A DNA stretch of 64,000 bases from Biomphalaria glabrata (taxonomy: Eukaryota; Mollusca; Gastropoda; Planorbidae). The notes beneath the pieces are model-generated. The model worked only from the letters and a program-made list of their open reading frames with translations. It made no database searches and had not been told where the DNA came from. The stretch's first letter is position 1; each line of letters begins with the position of its first letter. Position numbers and translations under genes: made by a program. Below, one piece after another: positions 47,440-58,259 of this stretch. Location of the stretch: NCBI RefSeq assembly GCF_947242115.1, contig NC_074715.1:30019827-30083826 (forward strand). Reading direction: 5' to 3'.

Positions 47440-48195
47440 GACATAAACTGATATATTGAGCCTGGGAGACTTAAACTGATATATTGAGCCTGGGTGACTT
47501 AAACTGATATATTGAGCCTGGGTGACTTAAACTGATATATTGAGCCTGAGTGACGTAAACTGATATATTGAGCCTGGGTGACTTAAACTGATATATTGAG
47601 CCTGGGTGACTTAAACTGATATATTAAGCCTGGGTGACTGAAACTGATATATTGAGCCTGGGTGACTTAAACTGATATATTGAGCCTGGCAGACTTAAAC
47701 TGATATATTGAGCCTGGCAGACTTAAACTGATATATTAAGCCTGGGTGACTTAAACTGATATATTGAGCCTGGGTGACTTAAACTGATATATTAAGCCTG
47801 GGTGACTTAAACTGATATATTAAGCCTGGGTGACTTAAACTGATATATTGAGCCTGGGTGACTTAAACTGATATATTAAGCCTGGGTGACTTAAACTGAT
47901 ATATTGAGCCTGGGTGACTTAAACTGATATATTGAGCCTGGCAGACTTAAACTGATATATTGAGCCTGGGTGACTTAAACTGATATATTAAGCCTGGGTG
48001 ACTTAAACTGATATATTGAGCCTGGGTGACTTAAACTGATATATTGAGCCTGGCAGACTTAAACTGATATATTGAGCCTGGCAGACGTAAACTGATATAT
48101 TAAGCCTGGGTGACTTAAACTGATATATTAAGCCTGGGTGATTTAAACTGATATATTGAGCCTGGGTGATTTAAACTGATATATTGAGCCTGGGT
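47440..48195. repeat. 28-bp minisatellite, about 27 units
   Basis: Tandem CTTAAACTGATATATTGAGC plus CTGGGTGA with AAGCCTGG and CTGGCAGA variants. It lies just 3' of the tail exon at 48512. Confidence 0.95.
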
Positions 48196-48387
48196 GCAAA
48201 TGTGTTAGCATTACATGTACTCTTCTTTTTTTTCATTAAAAACAACAAATCCATTCTCCAAATCAGAACAGACACAATACACAGAGGAGTGTGAGAACAT
48301 ACAGAAGTCTTGGTCTTTTTAAAGTCCTTAGTCAACAAACAAACAAACAAAAAAAAACAAAAAAACATGACAAAAGTGTGACATCTA

Positions 48388-48393
48388 TTTATT
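48388..48393 (-). promoter_or_regulatory. AATAAA polyadenylation signal for the tail at 48512
   Basis: AATAAA on the minus strand about 119 nt after the TAA of the tail exon. Confidence 0.4.
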
Positions 48394-48511
48394 GTTTTAA
48401 TAATTGACTAATTAATGAATATGTCACCTTCTCCAAGTCAACAAGACATTGCGCTACTTTGTGTGCGGCACAACACAGCCACGAATAGAAACGTCTGTGG
48501 CAAGGATTCTA

Positions 48512-48696
48512 TTAAACTTGTGTACTACTCCGCGACACAGCTTGGTTAATGGTCGAATGCTTTGGTGAGTGAGACATGAGACTCTTTATTGAAAACCTGG
48601 CGGTAAGTTTTCTTAGAGACGAGGAGGATTGCCTGGGGACTGGGTCTGTAGGGGAGGACACTCTCCTGGTGGTGGAAGAAAATGACTTTCTCTCAT
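48512..48696 (-). CDS. Terminal exon: cytoplasmic tail ending T-Q-V (cassette 2)
   Basis: Preceded by acceptor TTTATCATCAG. It begins with AT, then 60 residues to TAA. Pieces visible are ERKSFSSTTRRVSSPTDPVP, RQSSSSLRKLTARFSIKS and the end NQAVSRSSTQV. Basic and Ser/Thr-rich, as in cytoplasmic tails, with S-x-x-S-L and a C-terminal T-x-V shared with the tails at 17.5 and 19.5 kb. The split codon with the microexon at 50192 is G+AT (Asp). A homologous 3' region is found at 58260-58520. Confidence 0.62.
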
Positions 48697-48729
48697 CTGA
48701 TGATAAATTTCAAGAATAAAAAAAAACTG

Positions 48730-48840
48730 AATTAATTGAAAATATAACTGACAAATTACTCAGTTGTTAATTAAGTTGGTATTTAATTATCTAAATTAAA
48801 TTACTCAGTTGTTAATTAAGTTGGTATTTAATTATCTAAA
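48730..48840. repeat. Two-copy direct repeat (~54 bp)
   Basis: AATTACTCAGTTGTTAATTA and TTGGTATTTAATTATCTAAA occur twice in tandem. Confidence 0.7.
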
Positions 48841-49006
48841 AGAATCGCTCCAGCTCTAACAGTAATAAGATTGCCTGTGTCAGTCAGTTCACATATCTGA
48901 CCGATGGGGTCGACTATCAATGGAGATAAGAAATGAGCATACTCTTGTGGAAAAAATTCGGGACATTGGAACCAGACGGCTGGACAAAAATGTATCAATG
49001 GAACAG
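48828..49006 (-). CDS. Open segment, possible alternative terminal exon (cassette 2)
   Basis: From acceptor CTTTTGTTAG, phase 1 reading gives 58 residues to TAA, including HFCPAVWFQCPEFFPQEYAH and ICELTDTGNLITVRAGAIL. It looks protein-like but has no family match I recognise, no nearby AATAAA, and no shared tail motif. Confidence 0.22.
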
Positions 49007-49012
49007 CTAACA

Positions 49013-50191
49013 AAAGCGGAGGGGTGGGCGGAGTGTCTCATGTTTGAACAAGGTGAGCTCGTTTCTGCACGTACGGATGGATGGTGACTGATATGTAAAT
49101 AAGTTTGTCCTCGATCTGTAGACGGGTTTATTTAAAGATCACTTCTTTGATGTACACTAGTGCCTGGGAGCTCACCCAATAAACAAGCTACGTAGTGAAG
49201 TATTCAATACATTAGAGTCATGCTTAGTTGTAGGATACGTCTCTAAAGTGTTACTGGAGTCAGGTTTTTAATGGCATGCAAGCGATTACAATGTAAATGT
49301 TAGGACACTTTGATGTTATTATCAGTAAACAAATGTTACAATAAGCCGTTGATCTTCCGTTGATCTTCAGGGTCTTTCTATGACAAGTCAAGGTATGTTT
49401 GACAGGCTTGTGAAAGCAGGTCTGACAGTCTCTAATATGTTCAAGTGCCGAGTTCATAAAGTTGGGATAAACTTTTGTGTTACTAATAAATCTTGTCATT
49501 TGTTTCTCGTTTCAATACCGCTTTGGGGGGGGGGGGGGAGAGGACCTTGGGAGTGTGTTCGTCGATCAGAACAAAGCTTTGCTTATTTTTAGAACAAATA
49601 TTCTTGACCTCTAATATGTTACGACCGTAGGTTAATATCAATTATGGCCTATCGTTGTTACGGGATACATACTATTATTCTTTTTAAACGAATTCCCTTT
49701 TGAGTTGTTCCTTTTCTCACTCGGGACAAAGATTGATCTGAGACAACTTAAAGGTAACCACGACACAAGAAGTCCATGATTTTAGTGGCTTTTCTGGGAA
49801 GTCATTATCATCCTGAGTCTACTGATGTACACAGTTGTGAAAAGGGAGGAGAGTTCTTGCTAAGTAGTGAATGAGTTGATGACTACGGTAGTAGATCACT
49901 ATGTCTATCAGAGTCTCTAGAATAACTAGATGATCTTAGATGAATAGTTAATTCGGTCTATCTTGTTGTCTTAAAACCTCACTGTAGGAAGAGAGACACA
50001 GCACACACAAGCGGACGCTGCTCATGAATTCAAATTTAATCAATTCCCCTTCTAAGAGGCAATGCCGATTCCGTCATGAAAGCATCGTTTATGAAATTCT
50101 GGAATTTGACTCATGCAAGATTTATATATGTTAAGTTCTGATTAGATATGTTTAAACCAAAAAACAACAACATTTGTTCACCAATACATAC
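49013..50191. other. Intronic stretch with a poly-G run; no gene seen
   Basis: A G run lies near 49524-49536. Short open frames have no support. Confidence 0.4.
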
Positions 50192-50215
50192 CAACCGAAG
50201 CACGCGTAAAACTTT
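50192..50215 (-). CDS. 24-nt juxtamembrane microexon (cassette 2)
   Basis: Acceptor TTTATTTCTCTCAACAG, donor GTATGT, 24 nt, phase 1-1, reading SFTRASV. The upstream split codon is A+AA (Lys). It holds the position of the 27-nt microexons in the other cassettes, one codon shorter. Confidence 0.5.
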
Positions 50216-50333
50216 CTGTTGAGAGAAATAAAACATGTAACAATCAGACAGGTTGGCAAGTAGGCAGTCAAACTTTCGTGTATGCTAATTGTTTTTAAAT
50301 TAAAGTATTTAAAACAACAACAACGTTACTTAC

Positions 50334-50411
50334 TGCTAAATGTTAGACCTACTGAAACCAAGGCCATTATAAGCAATGCTATTAGAGAGATTGTCTTCCA
50401 TGGAGAACTTG
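50334..50411 (-). CDS. Transmembrane exon (cassette 2)
   Basis: Acceptor ATATTTCTGACAG, donor GTAAGT, 78 nt, phase 1-1. It reads SSPWKTISLIALLIMALVSV then GLTFS: a short polar lead then one helix. The two preceding stalk exons and the following microexon and tail join it without creating stops. Confidence 0.65.
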
Positions 50412-50559
50412 CTGTCAGAAATATATAAAATAAAATATATTGGAAAATAATAAATTAAACTTCAAATAGGCAACATATGCATTTTAGGTGAACAGGATTA
50501 TCTCTCTTGCTTTTATAGTTTGACAAAGCTTCTATCAACTTTGTTGGTATGGAACACTA

Positions 50560-50905
50560 TTTTGTACACGTTATTCCTCCCACACCCAATCTCGGATCAA
50601 GTTAATATGTTTCCACAATTATTTCTTGTATCAATGGAATCATTTTAAAAAATTAACCAATTAATTCATTAGTTATTGTCCATACATTATTTTGTTTGGT
50701 AGGGAGCAGGGGAAAGAATTTGTACTTGACAGATGTGGAGGTATAAGTTGAATTAGTTCCCTTTATACTTTGTGTAGAGAATTATGTCGTCGCTTAGAAA
50801 TTTGAAACTAACAATAGATAACTGTGAAACCTATTTTCATAAGCACTTCGCTGGCACAGTGGTTAGTGAGGAGGCTTGAGCCCTCGAGCTCGAATTAAAG
50901 TCATA
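50560..50905. mobile_element. Interspersed repeat (family 2) with tRNA-like boxes
   Basis: The order is the same as at 22525-23112: GTACACGTTATTCCTCCCAC, ATTATTTTGTTTGGTAGGG, GTTGAATTAGTTCCCTTTAT, then TGGCACAGTGGTTAG and CTCGAGCTCGAATT. Confidence 0.6.
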
Positions 50906-51059
50906 GAACGTTTTTTTTTAATTGATAAAATTCATTTAAAAAGCTATGATTGTAACTTTCACAAATAGCCCCTTCTATGTCCATTTTTTTTTACAAATAA
51001 ACACCTACCTTGATCATTTACGAAAATTGCCGGTCGTAATGCAATATGTTTTAATGTTC

Positions 51060-51650
51060 TAAAACTTACAACAAACATTTATGTTGAAGACAGATCTGAT
51101 TGTATACTAAACATTAAACGCAGTATTTATGTAGTGGAAGACTGTTGTTAAGTTCCCCTTTCAGACCTTGTGGTCTATATGGCAGATGATGTAAAGGTCA
51201 TCTGTTTCTGTCGCCTACGGTTAACGAGGTTATCATGTGGTCAGCACAACAACCAACCGTCTCCTCCTTTACTTTTCCCCAACTAATGCCATTTGACATT
51301 AGAGCCGGGTGGACTCAGATAAACCAAAAATAAAAATCCCAGTCTTCACAAGGATTTGAACCGGGGACCCAGGTTCGGAAGCCAAGCGCCTGCTAGTGGA
51401 AGACAGACTTTAAAACCAATATTTATGTAGAAAACATACCTGGTTTTATTCTAAACATTAAAACCAAGACTTATGTATTAAAGACAGATTCGGTTTTATT
51501 ATAACATTTTAGACGATATCCAATAGAAGACAGACTTGGTTTTATTCTAAGCATTAGACTAAACACTAAAATCTATATTCATGTATAAAAAAACTGACAG
51601 TTTAATTCTAAAAAAACTAAGGCGATATTTATAAGACGGATTTTTGGTTT
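51060..51650. repeat. Degenerate ~65-bp repeats, interrupted by a SINE
   Basis: Several units share TTATGTA...GACAGA(T/C)T(T/C)GGTTTTATTCTAA and AACATTAAAACCAAGA. Family 1 SINE sits at 51150-51393. Confidence 0.55.
51150..51393 (-). mobile_element. tRNA-derived SINE (family 1)
   Basis: It has the full body, with CACAAGGATTTGAACCGGGG (mutated B box) and GGTTCGGAAGCCAAGCGCC near the head. The extreme A-box end is missing. Confidence 0.72.
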
Positions 51651-51657
51651 TACTTAC

Positions 51658-51726
51658 AACCATAACTCTCCATGTCATCATCACTTGACCTTGGTGTACG
51701 CTTACTTTTTGTACTGGTGATGTAAT
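51658..51726 (-). CDS. Stalk exon 2 before the membrane helix (cassette 2)
   Basis: Acceptor GACTCATTGAATGAATCTTA CTTCAG (moderate), donor GTAAGT, 69 nt, phase 1-1, reading YITSTKSKRTPRSSDDDMES then YG. Polar and charged, suiting a juxtamembrane stalk. The upstream split codon is G+AT (Asp), downstream T+CA (Ser). The tail at 59164 contains a similar SYITTESTSTRDKM, hinting at shared ancestry or exon shuffling. Confidence 0.5.
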
Positions 51727-51838
51727 CTGAAGTAAGATTCATTCAATGAGTCCCAAGTTAAACATTAGACTTAATTATTTTTGATGGCTGTTTTAAAGTT
51801 AGCAGAAACTAGGTTTAAAGATAGAAGAATGTCTTTAC

Positions 51839-51886
51839 CATTTTTCGCGATATCAGTAGTTTCTCCTGTGTTTCCACTTGGCCCGT
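51839..51886 (-). CDS. Stalk exon 1 (cassette 2)
   Basis: Acceptor ATTCTTTTGAATTCAG, donor GTAAAG, 48 nt, phase 1-1, reading GPSGNTGETTDIAKN. Thr/Gly/Ser-rich and probably O-glycosylated if extracellular. It is the furthest 5' exon of this cassette that I can support. Confidence 0.45.
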
Positions 51887-52404
51887 CTGAATTCAAAAGA
51901 ATAAATAAAATTAGCGTTAGGTGGCCATTAAACGTCCAATAGCTAAAAAAAAAAGAGAAACGGAAACAATTGTCCGCCGACTTTGGCAAACTGAAATAAC
52001 GCACTATGTACAAAATGACACAAATCTACTTTAACAAAATCAAACTAAATAACAGGGAAAAAATAGATCAGATCAAAATAATTTGTCTACTAATAGATAC
52101 AAATATTTAATAGTTTGGTAGACGTAAATCCAATTTCTATTAAAATAACTATGTCGGATTGAATACATAAAGATGACTCATGCCTGAATAGACGTATTAG
52201 GATTTGTAGAGTTCACAATAGCTTCCCTTTTGAACTGGGCAGCTTAATTTATCAGATACACTTTAGAACCTAGCATCTATAATTATCAAATATACTTAAG
52301 ACCCTGGCATCTAGAACTCTCAAAAACACTTTAGACCCTGGCATCTAGAACTCTCAAAAACACTTTAGAACCTGGCATCTAGAACTCTCGAAAACACTAT
52401 AGAC
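51887..52404. repeat. Spacer with a ~34-bp minisatellite (CTGGCATCTAGAACTCTCAA)
   Basis: Four to five units lie at 52260-52404, continuing after the hAT insertion at 54115-54215. Confidence 0.75.
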
Positions 52405-54114
52405 CAGGCATGTCAAACTGGGTGTTCGAGGGCCGCATGCGGCCCGCGACTACCTCGCATGCGGTCCCCTTGGCCACCTAAAAAATTATAAAAATAATGT
52501 TAAACTATTACGCTGGAAAACAAGAGATGACAAGCTACTTGAATTGAACTAGTGACACTGGCAGATAGAATAAATGACATGTCAGTCAGGTTGCGTGAAC
52601 TATTAAAGAACAAAATAGTTGATTTTGAATTATTTTCATTGTCTCTCTATGAGTCGATGTAAAGGGTGTAGCACAGTTGGTTATATTCATAAGGACCTGT
52701 GACAGGAATTTTGACATACACGAGGAACTATTTGAGATCTGTTCTATGCATAACACCACAACAAGTGAGGATGTTTTTGAGAAATGACAGGAGGTGATAA
52801 TGCAGTACAATTTATCTTTGATAAAGCTATCTAGTCTAACAAGGTATGGCGCACCAACCAAGAAATGAAATGATTTTGGTGCAAAGCTGCTTGCAAAAAT
52901 AAGAGAGACTGATGATAATTTTAAATTTTCTCATATTCAGTGCATCATTCACCAAGAAACATTCTGTGCACAGTAATTACAGTTTCAACATGTCATAAGA
53001 CCGGTTTCAGTCGCTTCTCAATTTTGTTCGTGCCCGTGGTTTTAATGCTCGCCAATTTTTAATGTTTCTGGATGACACTGGACATAAATTTGATTGTGTT
53101 CCCTACTACACAAAAGTCCGCTGGCTCTCATGACATATAATATTGAAGAGATTGTTTGCACTGCATGAGGATATCGCATTGTTTGTGAACATGAAAGTTG
53201 AACCTGTTAAACATTTCCAAACTGACGAATGTGTTCAGGATTTGGCATTAGCAGTTGATCCCACTGGTCACCTGCAAGACTTGAATTTGAAACTTCAAAG
53301 TAAAGACAAAATTGTCACAACTGCGTGTAATCATGTGAAATGCTTTCAAGCAAAATTTGGTCTGTGGATAAACCAAATATGAAGAGTCAATCTTGTTCAC
53401 TTTTCAACGTGTCAGCAACTAAAAAGATTAAATACGGCTGCGACATTTGGTAAATAAGTCCTACACCTGGAATCGTTAGTAGATGCTTTCAATGACCGTT
53501 TTTGTGACTTCGTTACATAAGAGCAAGAGTTTTCGTGTTTTGTATCTCCGTTCTCATTTGATTCTGAAAAGGCTGCTGGAAATGTGCAACTAGAGCTGAT
53601 AGAATAGCAGTCAGATTCTTAGTTGAAATCGAAGTATATTGAAATGGCTGTGCCAAAATTGTACAGTTATTTACCCTGGACGGTATGTTGAATTGCGCAA
53701 ATTTGCAGCCAGAATTCCAGCTATGTTTGCATGCACTGGTCTCTGTGAGCAGTTCGCAGTTCTTTTCCCTAAGCTACAAAACACCTCACCGTTCGAGATT
53801 ATCTGATCAAAATTTTGTCATCTGTGATGAAAGCGTCAGTGGCAAACAAATTTCAACTTGACATTAATAAAATGGTATCCCAGAAAAGATGTCAAGCATC
53901 AGGACAAAGAAAATAATGCGTAATCAAAGTATTTTTTTATTAGCCAATAGTACTACAAATGTAGCTAAGGGACAGGTATGCCATTAATTATTGTATTGCA
54001 TTATTTCTAATTTATAAAAAAAACTAGTAGGCTGTTTTGCAAATGATTTTTTTTTCTGCGGCCCCTCAGGTCATAGTAAGTGGCCCATACACCTTAATGA
54101 GTTTGACATGCCTG
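52405..54114 (+). mobile_element. hAT transposon relic (Charlie/GTF2IRD2-like transposase), 1710 bp
   Basis: The ends CAGGCATGTCAAACT and AGTTTGACATGCCTG are inverted repeats, and CTATAGAC flanks both sides perfectly (52397-52404 and 54115-54122), the 8-bp duplication typical of hAT. GGGCCGCATGCGGCCC follows the left end. Plus-strand scraps of a transposase of the kind domesticated in GTF2IRD2/FAM200 proteins are visible: KRLFALHEDIALFVNMK, DLALAVDPTGHLQDLNLKLQ, KDKIVTTACNHVKCFQAK (frame 53143-53382). The zinc-finger start and other parts are spread over several frames with many stops, so it is dead. Confidence 0.85.
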
Positions 54115-54479
54115 CTATAGACCATGGCATTTAGAACTCTCAAAAACACTTTAGACCCTGGCATCTAGAACTATCACATGTAAATTAGAACCTGGCATCT
54201 AGAACACTTAAGTTACACTATATAACTTGTAATCTGAAGTATCTGGCGCACTATAAAATAATGAAAAAATAATGATTAATACATATTAAGATAACCATGT
54301 TCATCCTTAATTGAAAAATTCATAGTTGAAGATTAAGCATATTACTTCTGTGACACTACTAGATCTAGAGTCTAGTCCAGTCTAGACTCAATCATCCAAT
54401 GTATGTATAGACAATGCCTTAGGGGCCAAAGATTAAAGATGTACCACTACTAGATCTATATAGGCAATACCATCGAGTC
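54115..54479. repeat. Continuation of the ~34-bp minisatellite and AT-rich spacer
   Basis: Two to three further units (GACCCTGGCATCTAGAACTA) to 54215, then TCTAGA-rich unique DNA. Confidence 0.6.
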
Positions 54480-54810
54480 CGAAGAGTTAAGTTGCAATAT
54501 GATTACGTCCTACGCGTCATGCATCTAGTCATGCATATTAACCAATGACTTAAATTCTGCCAAGTCACTGGTTTTCCTGGCTAGCTCAGGCAACCCTTTA
54601 CATGCCCTAATAGCGCTAGGGAAGAAGGAGTATTTGTAAGAATTAGTCCTAGCAGTAGCATATGGAACGAAGAATGTGCCTTTATCTTTGTGTCTTTCTG
54701 AGTATTTTATTGGATTTTGTTTTTTGTATTTGGAGATTATGGCTCGGTGTTTTTTTATGTATAATTGCTACTTTACTTTTGAGTCTTCTCTCTTAAAGGC
54801 TTTCTAAATT
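54480..54810 (-). mobile_element. LINE 3'-end fragment, second family
   Basis: The minus strand reads the same end as 12815-13045 (FFPSAIRA..., ...LARKTSDLAEFKSLV) with more decay, and shares the 3' flank GCATGACGCGTAGGACGTAA. Confidence 0.65.
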
Positions 54811-54819
54811 CCAACTCCT

Positions 54820-54920
54820 ACTAGATGACACATTACCTACCAATTAGTTCTGTGTTCACACATTACCTACCAATTAGTTCTGTGTTCACACATTACCTAC
54901 CAGTTAGTTCTGTGTTCCCT
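54820..54920. repeat. 30-bp repeat, three units, with possible splice-site content
   Basis: CACATTACCTACCAATTAGT plus TCTGTGTTCA three times. On the minus strand each unit contains GTAGGT after ...AACACAGAACTAA(T/C)TG; an 18-nt phase 1-1 segment (54918-54901, NTELT) follows an acceptor CTTCATTCTTAG. Too short to call as an exon. Confidence 0.6.
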
Positions 54921-55126
54921 AAGAATGAAGTTAAATTTAAAGAAACTAGGAATACATAAAAAGTGGCATCCATTATTTAGTATAGTTCCATGCGCAGCTG
55001 AAATGAATTGTTTGTTCACAAGTTTTCTGTTTTTTCTGAGAGTGTGCACAATTTGAGGGAAAGATGGTGTGCAACATCAAATTTAATGTGCACATTGTCT
55101 CTGAAACTGTATGATCCACAAACGTT
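54921..55126. other. Spacer, no feature seen
   Basis: AT-rich unique sequence. Confidence 0.35.
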
Positions 55127-55254
55127 TTAGCGGCTCTCTAAGAGAAAAGCGTTGTGTTTGTGGTGTCTGTCTCTCCGTCTAGCCAGAGTTCAAAAACTAA
55201 AAATGCTGTTGAAAACCTTAATTTGCCATCGCCTGCAATTTGCTAGGTTCAACG

Positions 55255-55897
55255 CAGGGCTGGCCCTAACTATTGCGGGGCCCAATACGAAACCAATTGC
55301 GCCGGGCCCAGTCTGGGTAGGGATAAGGATAATAAGTGAAAATTAAGATTTTGTACTAGAAAATACATTCTTCGTTATATTTTATTCCTTCCTTACTAAG
55401 TAGAAAATCACGATCAAATTAACTTATCCAGCCTTGTGTGTAGCGAAGTCATACAGTAAGTATATTAACGAAATTCTGTTTCCTACATAGATCACGCTCA
55501 ATAGCAAGAACTACAAAATTGTTTCATCTATTTTCGAGATTTTTTAACATCAAGTAATTCTTGTTTTGGCTTCTTTCGCCAAATGCCAGTGTTACGGGTA
55601 TTTAATAATGTCGTGTCGTAGGATTGTCGTTTTCCAAAAACGAAAATTCTGTATATATTTCAGGTGATATTTGAGTTTTCGGGATATTTTAATTATTTCA
55701 GGAGATTTCCAGAATTTGTTCCTATATATTGTAATTTTAAATGATTTCCAGGATCTCCTGGTAAACCAGGAGGCCTCAAGAACACTGTAATATAAATTAT
55801 TATGTTTTAAATAATTTACACCTAGAATTAGCGCGGTGCCTATGAAAGTGTGGGTTCACTACGGTCGCATAATTTGTAGTGATCTAAGACGGCCCTG
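55255..55897 (+). mobile_element. hAT-like MITE, fourth copy (expanded, diverged)
   Basis: Ends CAGGGCTGGCCCTAACTATT and GACGGCCCTG. It shares GATAAGGATAATAAGTGAAA and AATTTACACCTAGAATTAGC with the other copies. The flanks GTTCAACG and GTGAAACG match at six of eight bases. Confidence 0.65.
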
Positions 55898-56109
55898 GTG
55901 AAACGGGTAAATCTTTTGAAAGAAAGCTATTGCCATTTTCTTGTTTAATTAAATATGCAGTTTTTTTTAAATCATTTTTAAAACTAAATTTTCAAAAAGT
56001 CTTATATAGTATGTACTTTTGTAAAGAAAACAGCCCAGGGCTGGCAATCAATGTTGTTGTTTGTTTGTGACAATATACAAAATGTTCAACAATGGACGTG
56101 CAGGTGCCA

Positions 56110-56560
56110 CTCTTAAAGGTGGTCTTCTCAAAGTGTGGTCTTCTCAAAGTGTGGTCTTCTCAAAGTGTTGTCTTCTCAAACTCAAAGTGTAGTCTTCTCA
56201 AAGTGTGGTCTTCTCAAAGTGTAGTCTTCTCAAAGTGTGGTCTTCTCAAAGTGTGGTCTTCTCAAAGTGTAGTCTTCTCAAAGTGTGGTCTTCTCAAAGT
56301 GTGGTCTTCTAAAAGTGTGGTCTTCTCAAAATGTGGTCTTCTCAAAGTGTGGTCTTCTCAAAGTGTGGTCTTCTCAAAGTGTTGTCTTCTCAAAGTGTGG
56401 TCTTCTCAAAGTGTGGTCTTCTCAAAGTGTTGTCTTCTCAAAGTGTGGTCTTCTCAAAGTGTGGTCTTCTAAAAGTGTGGTCTTCTCAAAGTGTGGTCTT
56501 CTAAAAGTGTGGTCTTCTCAAAATGTGGTCTTCTCAAAGTGTGGTCTTCTCAAATAATGT
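56110..56560. repeat. 16-bp minisatellite (GTGTGGTCTTCTCAAA), about 28 units
   Basis: Tandem 16-bp units with TTGTC, TAGTC and CTAAAAG variants. The 126- and 90-codon frames are artefacts. Confidence 0.95.
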
Positions 56561-56884
56561 TTTCTTGTAAATAAAAACGCATAATGCATGAGAAAACCTT
56601 AAAAAAAAAACCTATTTAAAGTCAACTTGTGTTAATCCTCAACTAGGTCTGTGATAAAGAAACTAGTCTGTCTATTACTTATCGTGTGGGTGCGACGGAC
56701 TTGCAGGGGCGGCTTTCGAGCCTTTGTGTAATACAAACTCCTTTTTGTTTTACCTAGTTGTTTACATTTTGTAAGGACACATTTGATTGGCTCTAAGTTT
56801 AGAGCTACGAAATAAATTCTAGCATTTCAGGTCTCCCCGCGACGGTCTCCATTGGATAAAAATAAAGGAAATGCTTAAAATGAA

Positions 56885-57535
56885 TTTGCTGTGCTATGAA
56901 TTACTACAGATCCTCATACCTTGACAATCCATGACACAGACTGTGTGCTATGAATTACTACGGATCCTCATACCTTGACAATCCATGACACAGACTGTGT
57001 GCTATGAATTACTACAGATCCTCATACTTTGACAATCCATGACACAGTGTGCTATGAATTACTACAGATCCTCATACTTTGACAATCTATGACTACAGAC
57101 TGTGTGCTATGAATTACTACAGATCCTCATACCTTGACAATCCATGACACAGACTGTGTGCTATGAATTACTACAGATCCTCATACTTTGACAATCCATG
57201 ACACAGACTGTGTGCTATTAATTACTACAGATCCTCATACTTTGACAATCCATGACACAGACTGTGTGCTATGAATTACTACAGATCCTCATACTTTGAC
57301 AATCCATGACACAGACTGTGTGCTATGAATTACTACAGATCCTCATACTTTGACAATCCATGACACAGACTGTGTGCTATGAATTACTACAGATCCTCAT
57401 ACTTTGACAATACATGACTCAGACTGTGTGCTATGAATTACTACAGATCCTCATACCTTGACAATCCATGACACAGACTGTGTGCTATGAATTACTACAG
57501 ATCCTCATACTTTGACAATCTATGGCTACAGATTA
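56885..57535. repeat. 54-bp minisatellite, about 12 units
   Basis: Units contain GCTATGAATTACTACAGATC and CTCATACTTTGACAATCCAT with a CACAGACTGTG palindrome. One unit lacks several bases near 57045. Confidence 0.93.
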
Positions 57536-58002
57536 TGAAAATTACGAAAAAAAAAAAAAATTACAAATCAGTTCCCCCCCCCCTTCCACTCTGCTAGTGA
57601 GGTAATTATGACTAGAGAAGATTGTATTATTATATATTGTTGTTTTTTATGTTCAATTTGAGCTGCGACCTATAAAGAGACTAATTCAGTTTATACAACC
57701 ATCAGTCGAGATACCAAACAAAATAATAAATAGGAAATAGCCAACTGATTGGTTAATTCTCTGTATCTATTCTTGTTTCATCAGGGCACAGAAATTATTG
57801 TGCACAATTTCAGCCAAAGAAATAAAACGCCAACAAACGTTTTTACCAGACTGACAAACGGAGTGAGTTCGTAAGTTGATGAAAGCTTTGTTTTACAAAA
57901 GGTAACCAGTGTGAAGTAAATCCACTTTTACAAGCATATATGTCACTATTGTATTATTTATTTCTCTTTTTCGGTATCCAACAAAATGAATACTATTCTC
58001 AC
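57536..58002. other. Spacer with family 2 repeat fragment (inverted, 57690-57860)
   Basis: GATACCAAACAAAATAATAA and TATTGTGCACAATTTCAGCC match family 2 in inverse orientation. A poly-A and a poly-C run lie at 57548-57585. Confidence 0.5.
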
Positions 58003-58062
58003 TATTTGGTTCAATGTGTCCATGTGTTGCCTTCAACAAATGATTGAGCCACGTTTCAACTT
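58003..58062 (-). CDS. Possible 60-nt exon, phase 1-1
   Basis: Acceptor ACTTCGTATTATCAG and donor GTGAGA bound 60 nt reading VETWLNHLLKATHGHIEPN. The phase fits the cassette exons. It lies between the tail of cassette 1 and the stalk of cassette 2, so it could be an upstream exon of cassette 2. No paralogue is seen in the other cassettes. Confidence 0.3.
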
Positions 58063-58259
58063 CTGATAATACGAAGTTGAAGAAATATAGTGTTCAAAAT
58101 TTGAATCAGTTAGACAGACAGATAGACAGACTTGATATAAACTTTGTTAAAACATAGAAACATTTTGTTGATGCCTTTGTTTTTATTTACCGTAAGGGAA
58201 GTAACTTTGTCGATGTCAACAATAATGAAACAACGAAATTTGACAATTATTCAAAAGCA

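Larger units (their letters stand above)
55127..56765 (+). mobile_element. Degenerate hairpin-ended repeat enclosing a MITE and a minisatellite
   Basis: The left end TTTTAGCGGCTCTCTAAGAG with TGTCTGTCTCTCCGTC is at 55127-55185. The right end, TTTGTGTAATACAAA followed by CTCCTTTTTG, is at 56730-56760. Between them lie the hAT-like MITE and the 16-bp minisatellite. Confidence 0.5.

Noticed and set aside
50980-51060. Minus-strand open segment ending at a GTAGGT donor
   Set aside because: The start phase disagrees with the other cassette exons and it sits at the edge of degenerate repeats.
56092-56557. Two plus-strand frames of 126 and 90 codons
   Set aside because: Products of the 16-bp minisatellite.
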